Shown: one piece after another, positions 8,299-18,854 of the stretch
Position numbering within the stretch: the stretch's first letter is position 1
Layout: each line of letters opens with the position of its first letter
NCBI GenBank assembly: GCA_040143965.1
Contig: JASJQH010006942.1
Coordinates: 1 to 34,246 of the forward strand
DNA length: 34,246 nt
Direction of reading: 5' to 3'
Source: Basidiobolus ranarum
Lineage: Eukaryota; Basidiobolomycota; Basidiobolomycetes; Basidiobolales
Position numbers and translations under genes: made by a program
Notes under the pieces: model-generated
Seen by the model: only the letters and a program-made list of their open reading frames with translations
The model's database searches: none
Told to the model about the DNA's origin: nothing

Positions 8299-11200
8299 AT
8301 GAGTATGAGTGACCAATACCTGTTTATTTTGTGAGGGGAGTTGGTTTAAACCAATGATACCGGGCTAGATTTAAATCATCTTCTATGTGAAGTGGGTGAA
8401 ATTAAGATCTTACATAATCAAGAGAGGTTTATGATGATAAAGGTGTATTAGTATTCAAGTGTCGTCATCAAAAATAGGAAATATTCTGTTAGGACTACCA
8501 CCAACCTGGCTAAGAACTGTAAGAGGTCCAAGTTTAGCAATACCAAAACCAATACCAGAAAACGAATTTGAAAAACCCCCTACTTTTTCATTTCAAGTTA
8601 ACTTGGTCAACTACTTACTCATGGAACAGAAACCAGTGAAAGAATTTTTGGTTTGGCAGAATAATGCAATCTCTCGAGTACTTCAAGTAACTTTGAAAGT
8701 GAGTGGAATTTTTTCCCTTTTAACTCTTGAAAGTTCTTTCAGTTACTTACTCGATTCTTTTCACCATCATATTGCAATTAGCAATCGGATGCTGACCAAA
8801 ACAAACTATTTTTAAGTGATTTATCAGCAGAGTTGCAAGAGGAATCAGGTAAGCTATTCCGTTATTTTATTGTAATAGCAATAAGGTTAATTGGTAGTAT
8901 ATAGGTGAATCCAACTTGGGCATTACTCAGGATTTATTGGACAGAGTTGTAGTTGCTCGACTATCGCATGATCCTTCTGGTAGTGCGTTGATGGAAGAGG
9001 ATCTTCCAAAGTCTCCTTCATCACAACAGCTTCATGTCCCTCTTTTTGATTATTTACTGGGTTGTTGGAAGCGTGCTAGTGAAGTTAAAAAGGGTACTTT
9101 GAGTCGACAAAAGGTACTTGGATATTAATTTCCATAGCCCAATTTTCACCTACTCATAGCCTATCTTAGAATCTGGGTGATGCTGTGGTTCATGAGAGAA
9201 TACAAGTCCTTGAGGCCATCAAAAAGTTATGTGTATCATATGCGGGTATTGTTTTACAAATGCCTGAAATGTTTCCACAACCAGCTAGGTATGTTAAGTT
9301 CTAAGCTTATATTGCAAGATTTTGTACTAAAGCTTTTATAGTATCATCGAACTTGGTGGTGCCGTGATCGTACCAAAGTTATTGAAAGATCCTGATAGCT
9401 TAGAGGGGGTTCCATTGGAGTTTTTGGAGGAACTAAGCATTAGATTCCAAGATGATGGAATAGAAGAAGTAAAGACGAAAAATGTGCATCTTCAATTCCA
9501 AAATAATATATTGAGTTTTCGATGAATAGGTACTAGGCCCTGCGTTTACCGGGATTTCAGCCGTGATGCGCTCACAAACTCTATTGTCTGACTTTAGAAC
9601 TCCTTTGCGTGTAATTATTTGGATTGTTTATGGTCTGACTCTATGAGAAGTTACTAATATATTTGTGGATATTCTTTGCAGACCCTTTCTATCCTTACCA
9701 GCATCAAACCTTTGGCAGCATTGGTAAGTAAACTAAAGTCCCAAATCTATCAAGAATCTCGGTATTGACTTTACCCAGATTCCAAAAATGCCAAATTGGA
9801 ACCCTGGAAATTTGCCATCAAAAACTTTAGAGCTGGTGACCCTACTTGGACCATTTTTCAAACTATCAGTATTCCCTGAGGATGATGTAAGGATAGCATT
9901 TATTTCTTCTCTAACGTAAATGATGCGTCGTACTAAGTAAATATGAATTGTGTTAATCAAGCCCTCTATCGCTGATTTGTATTTCTCCAACCCAAGTACC
10001 AAGACCCACGCTGATATCCAATCTTCTATGATCTCTTTACGTGGAACTCTTCAGAATCTGCATGTATGGTATTCATCAAAAGCTTATCACAATCACCACT
10101 TTTACTTAATATTTTTCTCGAAAAGAGCACTCTTTTCAATATCATGAACTCTATTGTGAGAGCATCCCCGGAATCTAGACAGAGCTTGTTGGAATACTAT
10201 GCTGAGGTTATTAGGAAGAACGAAAAGAGAGCCCAGATGCAGGTCAGAAACTGTGTGATTATTTCTTGGTGTTTTAGAGCGACGAATACTAAACAGTCCA
10301 CTGAACAACAGGTTGACAGAAAGACTGTCTCTTCTGATGGATACATGACCAACTTGACTGCAACTCTTTTAAAGTTCTGCGATCCATTCCTGGATGCACA
10401 ATGTTCCAAAGTAAGCTCCCAGATATTCACTATCAATCGAAACGAGTATTCAATCTTTTGTGTCGGTATCAGATAGATCGCGTTGACCCCGATTACTTCA
10501 GAAAGTCGAAATTGATCAATATCGCCGAAACGACCAAAATTAATGCTACCCAAGAAGAATCAGACAGCTATTATAAAGAGGCCATTGCAGACGCTAAAGG
10601 TGGAGTAAAGAATAGGTTCAAGAACATTGATGGATGACATATTTACCGTTTTCATTATATAGCACCGAATTTCATTTCCGATATCTTCTTCCTGACGGTT
10701 GATTTCCATCACTATGGATTGCTTCGTAGTTTTGCTTACTATAACAACTTCATTCGTGACTTCTCTGAAATGCGTAAACAGTATGAACGTATGAAAGAGG
10801 ACGCTCCTCGTTGGGCAAACACACCTACTGCGGCTTTGAATGAGGAAATCCTTAAAAGATGTAAAGCCCAATTGGAAAAACAAATGACTCAGAAGCTTTG
10901 TCTAGATACTCAGCTATTGGATTCACAGTTGCTATTGGATTCGATGAGGTTCTATAATTTTGTAATGAACTGGTTAATCCGTCTCGTAGACCCCAAACAA
11001 CAGCACCCATGGACTCGTGTGAGCCTGCCTCTACCCACTGAAATCTCCGAGAGATTCGCCATGCTTCCAGAGTATATCATTGAGGATATTGCTGAGTTCT
11101 TTTTATTTGTTGCTAGATATAACCCTAACCTTTTCAGTCAGACCTCTTCCTGTGACGATCTGATTAATTTTATCGTTACCTTCATTGGCAATTCCAAATA

Positions 11201-12427
11201 CATCAAAAACCCTTACCTAAAAGCCAAATTAGTAGAGATTCTCTTCTTCTTTACCTTGCCTTTCCCTGGCGAGCCTAGTGGTGGATTAGCTGCTTACTTC
11301 GATACGAACACGTTGGCTTTGGAGCATTTGATGCCTGCACTAATGAAATTTTACGTGGAAGTAGAGCAAACTGGATTACATTCGCAGTTCTACGATAAAT
11401 TCAACATACGTTACAACATATCCCAGGTTTTGAAGGCAGCATGGAAGAATCAAATCCACAAAGAAAGGTTGGCCCAGGAAAGTGGAAGTGAGATGTTTGT
11501 TAGATTCATCAATCTACTGATCAACGACACCACCTATTTGTTGGATGAGGGGCTAAGTAAACTCTCTGAGATTCATACCATTCAAAAGGAAATGGCTGAC
11601 ACAGTAGCATGGAACCAAAGACCTAACCAAGAACGTACGGAAAGAGAGACTTTGTTGCAGCAAGATGAACGCCAGGCCCAGTCCTGTATTGCACTTGGAA
11701 ATGAAACAGTCAATATGTTGTGCTATTTAACGGAATCCATCGTTGATCCATTTATGACCCCAGAAATCGTGGATAGATTAGCAGCCATGCTAAACTACAA
11801 TCTCAATAGTATGGTTGGGCCTAAATGTACCGAGTTGAAGGTGCGTGACCCTGAGAAGTATCAATTCAAGCCACGTCGATTACTCTCTGATATTGTATCC
11901 ATATATCTTCACCTGAATCGAGCTCAATTTGTACAAGCCATCGCCAGAGATACTCGCAGTTATCAAAAAGAGTTGTTTGTCAAAGCAGCAGGGATCATGT
12001 CGAGATTTGGACTGAAATTACCTGATGAGATCATGGCTTTGAGAAATTTGATCAATGAAGTGGAAACAAAGATAGCCTCTGAATTGGATGAGGAAGAAGA
12101 GCTTGGCGAGGTGCCTGACGAGTTTTTGGATCCGTTGATGTATTCTGTCATGGAGGATCCCGTTATCCTTCCAACATCAAACATAACCGTGGACAGATCT
12201 ACCATCAAGTCGCATCTTTTGAGTGATTCAATTGATCCATTTAATCGCAAACCCTTAACCATTGATATGGTGATACCTAGTAAGTTAAACCCAGTTGGCG
12301 CGATTTGATTTGGTTGATTTTTCTAAATATCTTGATTCTAGATACCGAGTTGAAGGAGAGAATTCTGGCCTTTAAGCAACAAAAACGTCAGGATAAGTTA
12401 ACACAATCTGAAGCAGCCACCCAATAA
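8299..12427 (+). CDS. UFD2: Ubiquitin conjugation factor E4 (Ufd2 family)
   Basis: An E4/E3 enzyme that extends short ubiquitin chains on Cdc48-bound substrates for proteasomal degradation. From 8452 the product collinearly matches Ufd2: the E4 core domain (for example SQFYDKFNIRYNISQVL, DEGLSKLSEIHTIQKEM, ML.YNL.SMVGPKCTELKV.DP) and a C-terminal U-box (DEFLDPLMYSVMEDPVILPT, then VDRSTI..HLLSDSIDPFNRKPL). Exons I place: 8299-8321 (tentative), 8452-8698, 8782-8848, 8905-9113, 9170-9288, 9342-9468, 9530-9610, 9682-9723, 9779-9886, 9962-10063, 10126-10242, 10312-10410, 10473-10599, 10663-12279, 12342-12427; together 1056 residues in one frame. The first exon (MSMSDQYL) fits phase but has a weak donor, so the N-terminus is uncertain. 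The donor at 10600 (GTGGAG) is also weak, but it alone restores the conserved APNFISDIFFL join. An alternative donor exists at 8687. Confidence 0.93.
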
Positions 12428-13248
12428 CCGCCATCTACACACCTTTGGTCATCAGTCATTGTAGACTTCCATTGTCTGAACAGCTAGCTCAGGTAAATCT
12501 CTGGCACTTCGTCTATTATGAATGTAATTCCACTATCCGCTATACTTTGCTTGTTCTTTGTTCCCGTCCTATTTCATAAACATCACGACGCCAACCATAT
12601 TTTACCATTGTGTGCTATCCCAAATGAAAGTCTGGAAAAGTATTCTTTATTCAATAAAGATATCGATAGTTGTATTGAATAGGTGCTTAAATCGATCACC
12701 CTCTCAAACGCGGATTGATATGGATTCCTTGTTCTCTTATCGGGATCTGTCTTTGCACTCGATAGCTTCATCAGCTTCTAATTGATAGACTAGACAAACG
12801 GCTTATCGTAGGCATCTAAGCCGTCATGATTGATGAATGTCGAGGTCTCTGGGGCGATGGATCATGAGTGATGATTTATGTGCCACATCGATAACCAAGG
12901 AAATGGACGTGAATTTGGTGGAGTTTGAGTAACCTCTGGTTTTATCGATATTGCGTCAAAGTAATATTCCAACTAACGCTTACATCGATTTCAGGCTATT
13001 AGTAGATCATAGTAGTGATAGCCCGATTAGTTTGTGTAAAGTTCGATTTCAAAATCTCCATTTTTTGGTGACTTCCCTTTTATATTTGACTCTTTGGGAA
13101 TAGATCCAGATTCATGACTGAAATCATGCTAAACAATTAATTTATAAAGATAGCCGAGTACTACAGAATTAAGAATATTCCGAACTTTTCTTCAAATTTC
13201 ACACCTCGGTGGTGAGAATGATATAGAGTCTTTCATTATTTATCTTCA
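12428..13248. other. Intergenic between Ufd2 and CBM20 gene
   Basis: About 820 bases. Short open frames on both strands between 12558 and 12785 have no recognisable similarity or splice continuation, and I do not call a gene. Confidence 0.5.
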
Positions 13249-14037
13249 ATGCTTAACGGAATCTTCTTTCTCTTCTCAAACGCTTGGAACGGGTTTAAAA
13301 CTCTTTACGTTCCACCTACCGTTTCCAAGATTACCGCTGGTCCAAGCGAAATCGAACTGATTAAAAAAGAGTTACAACAATTGAGAGCAGAAAACACTCG
13401 GTTAAAAAATGTCGAGACTGACTATCGAAAGAGTATACGTGAACAAGCAGAGGAGATAACCAATCTCAAAGCTTTAATCGCCTCCTACGAACGTCGTCTT
13501 GAAGAAAGTGAGTCACTGGTAGCCTCTAACAAACGTCGTTTGGAAGAAACTGAACTATTAGTTATCTCATATCAGCGTTGTTTAGAGAAAAACCAATCAT
13601 TCTTTGACACAATCGAAAAGGGCCTAGTCAATTTGAAGGAGGTTCAGGGGTTAGATTACTCGCGTACCATGGACTATATTGTTCTTTCTACCGTTCGTGA
13701 CGTGAAAATTTTAACTTTCAAACTTACCGATATCGTTTTGGAGAGTGGTGATAAAATTTACGTTTGTGGCGGTCACAAGTTACTAGGTGAGTGGGTTCCT
13801 ACCTCTGGTTTGGAGCTTACTCCCGTGAACTCTCACTATGAGGTTTCGGTAGGTGTGAATGAATTGGCTCAAAGAGAATTAGGTTCCATTCAATATAAAT
13901 ACGCACTTCTTCGTGGCAACGCGTGGTATTGGGAAAGTGGCAAAGATAGATTTAGAGAAAATCCAATATACAGCGACATTGTTGATATCCAACCCAGAGA
14001 GTGGGAAGTAAACCCTTGTCTGTCAAGTGCCGAATGA
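13249..14037 (+). CDS. Coiled-coil protein with C-terminal CBM20 (starch/glycogen-binding) domain
   Basis: The 262-residue intronless product has three parts. Residues 1-22 (MLNGIFFLFSNAWNGFKTLY) are hydrophobic to amphipathic without an obvious signal-peptidase site. Residues ~33-118 are a charged coiled coil, including three 14-residue repeats. Residues ~152-254 form a CBM20 domain: KIYVCGGHKLLGEWVP, then YKYALLRGNAWYWESGKDR, with Trp182, Trp226 and Trp228 in the positions that usually stack on alpha-glucan. No glycosidase domain is attached. The layout (membrane-seeking N-terminus, coil, terminal CBM20) recalls animal STBD1, which tethers glycogen to membranes, and differs from secreted amylases. 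A glycogen-localising role is therefore inferred, not shown. Confidence 0.85.
   Translation: MLNGIFFLFSNAWNGFKTLYVPPTVSKITAGPSEIELIKKELQQLRAENTRLKNVETDYRKSIREQAEEITNLKALIASYERRLEESESLVASNKRRLEETELLVISYQRCLEKNQSFFDTIEKGLVNLKEVQGLDYSRTMDYIVLSTVRDVKILTFKLTDIVLESGDKIYVCGGHKLLGEWVPTSGLELTPVNSHYEVSVGVNELAQRELGSIQYKYALLRGNAWYWESGKDRFRENPIYSDIVDIQPREWEVNPCLSSAE
13474..13599 (+). repeat. Three 42-base in-frame repeats in the coiled coil
   Basis: They encode LIASYERRLEESES, LVASNKRRLEETEL and LVISYQRCLEKNQS in succession (residues 76-117). Each is two heptads long, so the coil register is kept. Confidence 0.85.
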
Positions 14038-14717
14038 TTCTATACCATCCATCTTAGCCTCTATATCTTATAGACAATCAATACCAACGCTTTATGGTCT
14101 GCAAACTAAATTTTCACATGTATGATCTTTACTATACCGAATAAATGTTAATATATTCAAACCGTTCGAACGAAATCGTGACCATATTTGCTTCCGTTGT
14201 AGAAAACTTTCAACAGCATATCATTCGGAATATAGGATCAGAACATTGAGGTGACAACAATGACAGGCAAAATGGGCGTTTGAGTTTAAATCCATTTTTA
14301 TCAGTATATGCATCAAGAATTCTAATGTCATGTAAGGTTCATAATCACGTTTTAATTGGCTGTAATATCCCTCAAAGTCAACAACAACCATAGGAGGAAA
14401 TGATAGGACCTAGATCTGGCGACGTTCTATTCAGAGAGCTACAAGCACTCACAGCTTTAGTCTATTTAAAGCGAATATTGGCATTCAGAAACATCTGACA
14501 CATAACATGATTCTCTATGACCCTTACTCTCACCATTGAACGTGTTTAATAATAATTTAACGGGACACAAAAAGCGCAGGATGATTAAGACTCATTTTCA
14601 CTGCAAGGTTCTAGAGCTGACACGATAGCCACTCTCTCATTCTTCATCAAACTATATAAATGTTGGCAATCATTTCAAAAATCATCATTTCTCCTTTTCC
14701 GGTCATTCTCTTTGTTC
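14038..14717. other. Intergenic between CBM20 gene and GPD1-like gene
   Basis: No gene seen. A 10-base palindrome (CGTTCGAACG) lies at 14163-14172. The only promoter element I can point to is the TATA box listed separately. Confidence 0.5.
14655..14660 (+). promoter_or_regulatory. TATA box of GPD1-like gene
   Basis: TATAAA within CTATATAAATG, 58 bases before the most likely ATG at 14718. Confidence 0.5.
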
Positions 14718-15740
14718 ATGACTGAAAACATCTGCATAATAGGCTCTGGAAATTGGGGCTCCACTGCAGCTAAAATTATTGGTACAAATGTCACAAGCTA
14801 TGAAGAGTTCAACGATAAGGTATACATGTGGGTACATCAAGAACCCATAAAAGATCAGAATCTAACCGATATCATCAACACAAAACATGAGAATGTCAAG
14901 TATCTACCTGGTGTCAAACTTCCTGAGAATATCATTGCCAATTCAAATCTTCTTGAGTGTATCGAAGACGCAACGGTGATTGTTTTTGTCATACCTCCTC
15001 AATTCTTGAAAGGGGTTCTTCGGCAAATGGTCGGTCATATTCGCCTAGATGCTAAAGCGATCTCCTTGATCAAAGGTCTTGACTCTTCTTTCAGTAACAT
15101 CCGATTTTTCTCGGAAATCATACATGAACTTCTCAATATCGACGTTAGTGTTATGTCTGGTGCCAATGTGGCCTCTGAAGTGGCTGCCGAGAACTTTTGT
15201 GAAACTACTATAGGCACTTTGGTCCCAAAGAACGGAAAACTCTTTGAGAAGCTCTTTAGCACCTCCTACCTTAAAGTTACCATTGTTAATGATATCATCG
15301 GGGTAGAGCTCTGTGGTGCTTTGAAGCATATTCTAGGCATTGCCGCTGGTATTGTCGATGGTCTCAACTTGGGTGGCAATTCTAAAGCTGCCGTGGTTCG
15401 AATCGGTTTAATGGAAATAATTCAGTTTGCAAAAATCTTTTATCCGGAGGTTCAAAAAGAAACTTTTTACGAGAGTTGTGGTATTGCAGAAATGATCTCT
15501 CTTTATTACGCTGGTCGTAATCGTATGTTGGGTGAGTCCTTCGTCAAGACGGGTAAACCATTCAGCCAGCTTGAACATGAGATGTTAAATGGACAAATAC
15601 TTCAAGGACCAATTACGATCCAAAAAGTTCATAATTATTTGGTTCATAAAGAGAGGATTCGAGAGTTTCCTTTTTTCGATGCCATATATCAGATCACGTA
15701 TGAAAGTGCTCCAGCTAACACTATTTTCAAAAATATATAA
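14718..15740 (+). CDS. NAD-dependent glycerol-3-phosphate dehydrogenase-like protein, diverged
   Basis: The family makes sn-glycerol 3-phosphate from dihydroxyacetone phosphate and NADH in the cytosol, for lipids and osmolyte glycerol. The 340-residue intronless product shows the Rossmann motif GSGNWGS (residues 9-15), ISLIKGLD with the substrate lysine K119, SGANVASEVA, K203 in the GALK motif, GRNR (266-269) and LNGQILQGP (Q293). Several positions that are near-invariant in the family differ: the Asn after the catalytic Lys is His (GALKH), Asp in GVADLITT is Glu (GIAEMISL) with the following Thr changed to Leu, GDNTKAA is GGNSKAA, and PHQF is PPQF. It is thus either a divergent active enzyme or a paralogue with changed activity. 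The ATG at 14718 is the first in frame and lies close to the TATA box; there is no mitochondrial or peroxisomal N-terminal extension. Confidence 0.9.
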   Translation: MTENICIIGSGNWGSTAAKIIGTNVTSYEEFNDKVYMWVHQEPIKDQNLTDIINTKHENVKYLPGVKLPENIIANSNLLECIEDATVIVFVIPPQFLKGVLRQMVGHIRLDAKAISLIKGLDSSFSNIRFFSEIIHELLNIDVSVMSGANVASEVAAENFCETTIGTLVPKNGKLFEKLFSTSYLKVTIVNDIIGVELCGALKHILGIAAGIVDGLNLGGNSKAAVVRIGLMEIIQFAKIFYPEVQKETFYESCGIAEMISLYYAGRNRMLGESFVKTGKPFSQLEHEMLNGQILQGPITIQKVHNYLVHKERIREFPFFDAIYQITYESAPANTIFKNI

Positions 15741-16136
15741 TGTATTCTCATGTCGTATGTGTAAATATAATATCTACTTTTCATTTCTTATTTACCGAGA
15801 ATACCTGAATTTATTTATCCCATTCGCCATAATAATAGTGCTGTTGTTCAAGTTAAATATCCAAAATAAATTCAGAAATCCGGTATTAAATGCCTGCGAG
15901 CTTTGCACATTGATTGGTAATTTGATTTTTGTAGACCTGATTCATCTTGATTGCTAGTGATGGCGACTTATTTTAGACTTTAAACTCAGAGATAATATCA
16001 GCATTGACCGATTAAAACATTGACTTTGCTTTTACGATCATTCGTTGCTATCGAAACTTGGTATTCTACATCTCTGGTTCTACCTTTAACACCTCATAGC
16101 TATTTTTTTGTAGTTCTACCTACTTCCTTCTAAAAT
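15741..16136. other. Intergenic between GPD1-like gene and SNX3
   Basis: AT-rich spacer of about 400 bases; no gene or clear promoter element seen. Confidence 0.5.
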
Positions 16137-16813
16137 ATGGCAGCTTTTCGTGCTTTTGGTGACAGTACTAGACCTCAAATAAAAGAACAATCTCTGGATG
16201 ATGTTTATGGTGTTCCTGAAAACTTTTTGGAAATCGAAGTTCGCAACCCACAAACTCACGGTAACCTTTTTTTATCCCAAGGCAGAAGTATCATCCTTTA
16301 TGAAGAAATGATTTTCCTTACTAATTCTCCCTTGTTTATTAAGGTTATGGTCGTAAGATGTATACCGATTACGAGATTTTGTGTCGTGTAAGTAAATGCG
16401 TTTTTCAATCGCCAAATAAAGGTGAAATAACTAACCGATAATCTTATCCGTGCAGACCAATCTCCCCGCTTTCAAGCTAGAAGCTTCCGCTGTTCGTAGA
16501 CGCTATAGAGATTTTGAGTGGTTCCGAGATGTCCTCGAAAGGGAATGCCCAAGAGTGAATATTCCACCTCTCCCTGGAAAAGTCTTTACAAACCGCTTTT
16601 CTGATGAAGTCATTGAGCAGCGTAGAGATGGCTTGGAAAGATTTTTACAAATGTATGTTTATTCTTACGATCTCGCACTTACATAACACCGCCTTTATTA
16701 AACTATTTGCCTTTTTTAGTGTGGCTGGACACCCTTTGTTACAAACTGGTAGTAAAGTTTTAGCACCTTTCACTCAAGACCCAAACTTCAACAGAGAAAA
16801 CTATGATTATTGA
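16137..16813 (+). CDS. SNX3: Sorting nexin Snx3/Grd19 (PX domain)
   Basis: Four exons (16137-16260, 16344-16387, 16456-16652, 16720-16813) give 152 residues, the usual size for Snx3. The protein is almost entirely a PX domain: [20 protein letters not shown], then [15 protein letters not shown] (the Arg-Arg-Tyr that grips PI3P), PPLPGKVF, and [20 protein letters not shown]. Snx3 binds PI3P on early endosomes and works with retromer to recycle cargo such as iron transporters and Wntless-type receptors. The junction after LERFLQ (phase 2, AT|GTATGT) recreates the conserved Ile, which supports the last intron. Length, order and C-terminal tail all match the family, so the assignment is secure. 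Confidence 0.95.
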
Positions 16814-17492
16814 ATTTTCTCTACCACCAGCCCCTTGTCAGTATTAATGTTTCTTTGGTTTTCAACTTCTTTAACTTTCCTACACTTATCTCGAAGAAAA
16901 CAACCTTTTGCAGTAAGGTTACAAGTATTTTTTTCATCCACTTCCGAAGCCATCCGACAACTGAAAGTAATCATTAATTTTCCTGTAAACATTCCTCCTC
17001 TTATGCTACATTTATTGCAAAAAATATACCTATTCAACGATCTAAGTGATTTAGTTTAGTGGTTTGCTCGAAGTTGGTTTGCCATCTGGCAGACTTGCTG
17101 ATTTATCGCAACAAACACCCACAAATAATTTTACGTGGGGTTTGCAGATTTTGACAATAAAAGAGTAAAAAAATTCCACGATCAGTAGCCAATAGAAACA
17201 ATGAACCTCCATAGGTGTAACTCATTTGTGAGCGAAAGCTTGGGGAAGAACCCTACAATATGCGCTACAAAAAAGTCGATTCAATGCAATATTTAGACTA
17301 GTATAAGATTCAACCACTAGAAAGTGTAAGGTGGGGCGAATTTTGGGATTATTGGGGTGATTGAATATGGGTACGGGGGCATAGCGTATATTCACAAAAG
17401 CTTTACTTCCAGACCTTTTAACTCTCCTTGTGAATACCGCTTGATTGTTGCGCTTTTCTACTCACCCTTTTCCATATTTTTTCTCGAGAAAC
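16814..17492. other. Intergenic between SNX3 and ATP5, with two CCAAT boxes
   Basis: No gene seen. The half next to ATP5 carries CCAAT at 17189-17193 and, inverted, ATTGG at 17351-17355 (about 300 and 138 bases before the ATG). CCAAT boxes bind the HAP complex that drives respiratory genes in fungi, so a role here is plausible but unproven. Confidence 0.4.
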
Positions 17493-18333
17493 ATGAACTT
17501 CGCTAGAGTTGTCGTCACCCCCATGGTATTATAACTGTTTCTGTTACGCTCGTTAAAGGATACATAGAGAGTATATATTATATTTGAAGTATAGATTGAC
17601 TAAAACTCGTTCTCTTTTTTTCTCTCCAACTAAAGCGCTCTGTTCGCACTTTTGCCACTGCACAAAAGATTAAGGTATTTTGAGTTGTTATGTAACCTCC
17701 GTCCTTATTTCGACTGGAGACCAAAAATTCACTAGTTTGGATTCTGATATCGTTATTTTCGTTTTAACGTAGGTCCCTTTGACTCTTTTCGGTCTTGATG
17801 GTCGTTACGCTACTGCCCTTTTCACTGCTGCTTCCAAGACAAACCAACTTGATGCCGTCGAGGGTGAGTTAACTAAGCTCAAGCAAGTCATCGATAAGAG
17901 TGATAAGATTCAATTTTTCCTTGAGAACCCTACTCTTAACCGTGAGCAAAAGAAAAACGGTATTGATTTACTTCTCGGTGAGAAGAAGGTTACTGAAGTT
18001 ACCAAGAACTTCTTCAGTCTCCTTGCCGAGAATGGACGTCTTAACCAGACCTCCAAGATCATCAACTCTTTCAACTCTCTCATGATGGCTCACCGTGGTG
18101 AAGTTTTGGTTACTGTTACCTCCGCCAAGGCTCTTAAGCCTGCTCAATTGAAGCAACTCCAAGATTCCCTTACCAAGGGTTCTCTTGCTGGCAGCAAGAA
18201 GCTTACTGTCGAAAACAAAGTTAACCCAACCATTCTTGGTGGACTTGTCATTGAGTTTGGAGAGAAGACCATTGATATGTCAGTCTCTTCCAAGGTTGCC
18301 AAGTTGAACAAGATGCTTACCGATTCTATCTAA
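17493..18333 (+). CDS. ATP5: ATP synthase subunit 5 / OSCP, mitochondrial
   Basis: Three exons (17493-17525, 17636-17674, 17773-18333) encode 210 residues. The N-terminus MNFARVVVTP...RSVRTFATAQKIK is a typical cleavable mitochondrial presequence. The mature part follows OSCP: PLTLFGLDGRYATALFTAAS at the start, FFSLLAENGRLN in the middle, and the closing LGGLVIEFGEKTIDMSVSSK. OSCP sits on top of F1 and joins it to the peripheral stalk of the F1Fo ATP synthase. The coding part uses a narrow, C-rich codon set (AAG, CTT/CTC, ACC) unlike its neighbours, as expected of a strongly expressed gene. Confidence 0.97.
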
Positions 18334-18854
18334 ATAGTTCGATTATTCTATCTTAAAACATAACAGCATGTCCTCTTATTTTCTCACCCCATAAGTTTAA
18401 CATCGCAATACTTCTTTCACTCATACTTTTTTCCCTATAAAAATTCAAGAGTTTTATTCATGTAAACGGGTTTCAGCCCATTGAAAATTCCCATCAAAAT
18501 GAAATATTCATCCACTCTTTAATATTTACTTTCAAAAGGTTGAATTGATTTATAAAGTTGGGTTGTGTTCTTGAAGGGATATTTATTCACCACTAAACCT
18601 CCAGAATTCTAAAGTATCAAGGATAAATTGAAGGTAACTTTGGTACCATCGAGATTTACCTTAGTGTATGTGGGGAAATATTGATAAAGTGGGGAGAGGA
18701 GAAAGTGGGAAATATTTGTGACTATAAAATTTCAAATGAATTCGGTAAAATTTCTAATCATCATATTGAAAGTTTCATTTCATTTCAATTTTTCAAATAC
18801 TTCTTTGTCCCAGTTGCTGAACATAGTGGTATAACTTGGCTGAAGTTAGTCCAC
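18334..18854. other. Intergenic between ATP5 and CCDC90-like gene
   Basis: Open stretches just upstream of 18855 have no mitochondrial presequence or similarity I recognise; I see no gene here. Confidence 0.5.

Noticed and set aside
12558-12785. Short overlapping frames on both strands after Ufd2
   Set aside because: No similarity, splice continuation or promoter; mutual antisense shadows.
14163-14172. Palindrome CGTTCGAACG
   Set aside because: Single short palindrome with no partner site; expected by chance in a region this size.
15035-15329. Minus-strand frames of 75-94 codons inside the GPD1-like gene
   Set aside because: Antisense shadows of a clearly conserved coding region.
16807-17059. 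Frames on both strands after SNX3
   Set aside because: Low-complexity, overlapping on opposite strands, no similarity.
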